A stretch of DNA of 13,040 nt from positions 1 to 13,040 of the forward strand of contig CALVRP010000059.1 in NCBI GenBank assembly GCA_944358665.1. Reading direction: 5' to 3'. Below, piece after piece: positions 11,940 to 13,040 of the stretch. Source of the DNA: an uncultured Bacilli bacterium. Its GTDB lineage: Bacteria > Bacillota_I > Bacilli_A > RF39 > UBA660. Made by a program: the position numbers and the translations under genes. Within the stretch, counting starts at the first letter, position 1; the number at the start of each line of letters is the position of its first letter. The notes under the pieces are model-generated. The model was not told the origin of the DNA, did no database searches, and saw only the letters and a list, made by a program, of their open reading frames with translations.

Positions 11940-13040
11940 CAATTCTTCCTTATTATATATAAAGTCTACTATATTCACATTGTGAATCCCTTCCGTGTTT
12001 TTTTGTAAAACCAAATCTGAAACAAATAAATACCTTGGATACATTTCTTTTATTTCATAAAATGGTTTATATTCTCTTTCTTTAGTTTTTTCATCATCTA
12101 TATTTTTAGAAACTTGAATATAAAAGTATTCATCAGTTCCTTTTCTTGCAATAAAATCACATTCTAAATTTCCAATTTTACCAACACTTAAGCTATAGCC
12201 ACTACTTTTTAGATAAGAAAACAAAACATTTTCAAGCACTGGTCCGTAATTAATTCTATTATCTGTATTTAAGGCATAGTAAATACTTAAATCAGCTAAA
12301 TAATATTTTTTTTCACCATCTAATACTTTTTTTGATTTCATATCAAAAAGTTCACAAGGATATATTATTTTTGCATTTTCTAAAACTTCAATATAAGTTT
12401 TAATTGTTCGACGGTCGACATCTTTATTATGATCTTTTGTCAAATAATTATATATACTGCCTACTGAAATAATTGAGCCGAAATTATTAACCACAAATTT
12501 TTCTATAACTTCAAATAACGATTTGTCTTTTATTTTTTTATGAGTTTTAATATCCTTTTCAAATATTTGATTAATGACGCTTCTCGTATATAATAATTTA
12601 TCTTCATATCTATCATAATATAATGAGCCCGGAAAACCACCATTTCTAATAAACTCTTCAAATTCATGATATATATTACTATTTACCTCTTTACCTAAAA
12701 ACTTTTTCATATCAACATATTCGTAAAAATTTAACGGGAGCATTTCTATTTCAATATATCGGCCCGTTAACTTAGTCACAAGTTCACCTGATAATAAATA
12801 AGAATTTGACCCTGTTAAAAATATTGAAAAGTTTCCTTCCTCTCTATAGGCATTAATAACTGACTCGTAACCTTTTACATTCTGCACTTCATCAATAAAT
12901 AAATATTTAAAATCATTATCTAGCACTAAACTATCTATAACATTTTCCAGTTCCTCAGGTGTTTTTATGTTTTTGTATTCTTTTTTATCTAGTTCCATAT
13001 AAATAATATCTTTATCTTGAATTCCATTTTCTTTTAATTC
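11934..13040 (-). CDS. AAA_14/DUF4143-family ATPase, 5' end outside window
   Basis: The reading frame stays open to the window edge: 14 codons precede the first in-window ATG at 12998, so this is a 368-residue C-terminal part and the Walker A motif lies outside. Residues are counted from that ATG. A Walker B motif LFIDEVQ sits at about 33-39, followed by a sensor-like FLTGSNS and an LTGRY motif, then the FIRNGGFPG segment typical of the family. A DUF4143-like C-terminal region contains KYYLADLSIYYAL, LENVLFSYL and ECDFIA...YIQVSK, which resembles a PD-(D/E)XK nuclease-like core with Q in place of E. Such proteins are widespread in bacteria and archaea and often multicopy; their physiological role is not well established. 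It is not a ribosomal gene and probably forms a separate transcription unit ending at the hairpin at 11911-11939. Family assignment is firm; function is unknown. Confidence 0.85.
   Translation of the reverse strand, partial: ELKENGIQDKDIIYMELDKKEYKNIKTPEELENVIDSLVLDNDFKYLFIDEVQNVKGYESVINAYREEGNFSIFLTGSNSYLLSGELVTKLTGRYIEIEMLPLNFYEYVDMKKFLGKEVNSNIYHEFEEFIRNGGFPGSLYYDRYEDKLLYTRSVINQIFEKDIKTHKKIKDKSLFEVIEKFVVNNFGSIISVGSIYNYLTKDHNKDVDRRTIKTYIEVLENAKIIYPCELFDMKSKKVLDGEKKYYLADLSIYYALNTDNRINYGPVLENVLFSYLKSSGYSLSVGKIGNLECDFIARKGTDEYFYIQVSKNIDDEKTKEREYKPFYEIKEMYPRYLFVSDLVLQKNTEGIHNVNIVDFIYNKEELK

Noticed and set aside
1..13040. CRISPR arrays, tRNA or rRNA genes, insertion sequences
   Set aside because: No spaced direct repeats, cloverleaf-like segments, transposase frames or terminal inverted repeats were seen; nearly all of the window is protein-coding.
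1..13040. TGA read as Trp (Mollicutes code)
   Set aside because: Trp codons checked in secY, rplP and elsewhere are TGG, and TGA ends secY and map at the expected places.

Overview
The window is a tightly packed ribosomal-protein supercluster read entirely on the minus strand: the S10 operon running into the spc operon and the start of the alpha-operon-type tail (infA, rpmJ). One unrelated ATPase gene lies upstream of it. The DNA is strongly AT-rich. Trp is encoded by TGG wherever I checked, and TGA is used as a stop (secY, map), so the code is standard. A zinc-ribbon S14, a zinc-lid adenylate kinase, strong AGGAGG ribosome binding sites and the gene order secY-adk-map-infA-rpmJ point to a low-GC Bacillota. 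The lack of rpmD (L30) between rpsE and rplO is seen in Mollicutes and related reduced lineages. My best guess is an uncultured Bacilli or Mollicutes-like bacterium; the exact lineage is inference.

Layout in transcription order, from high to low coordinate. At 13040-11934 lies the 3' part of an AAA_14/DUF4143-type ATPase that runs off the window. The 259-base gap 11933-11675 holds a hairpin terminator for that gene, two adjacent perfect 16-bp palindromes, one good and one weaker sigma-A-like promoter, and a leader of about 125 nt with three hairpins that looks like an S10-operon regulatory leader. Then come rpsJ, rplC, rplD, rplW, rplB, rpsS, rplV, rpsC, rplP, rpmC, rpsQ, rplN, rplX, rplE, rpsN, rpsH, rplF, rplR, rpsE, rplO, secY, adk, map, infA and rpmJ. 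Gaps are 0-24 nt and several genes overlap, so the set is very likely one long transcript. It makes 30S and 50S proteins, the SecY translocon channel, adenylate kinase for nucleotide balance, methionine aminopeptidase for nascent-chain processing and initiation factor IF-1.

The unusual part is damage in genes that are normally intact. rpsC (S3) carries an out-of-frame deletion of about 58 bp inside the KH domain, with a junction at a short repeat that happens to form an in-frame A AAA AAC slippery heptamer. rpmJ (L36) has a TAA at codon 6 beside a 12-base A run. L16 lacks two residues of a highly conserved loop, in a way that fits loss of one 6-bp repeat unit. All three lie at short repeats or homopolymers. 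The plainest reading is assembly or consensus error in a draft or metagenomic contig, but real population variants or recoding have not been excluded. I see no new biological system here; the best leads are these lesions and the leader/palindrome region.
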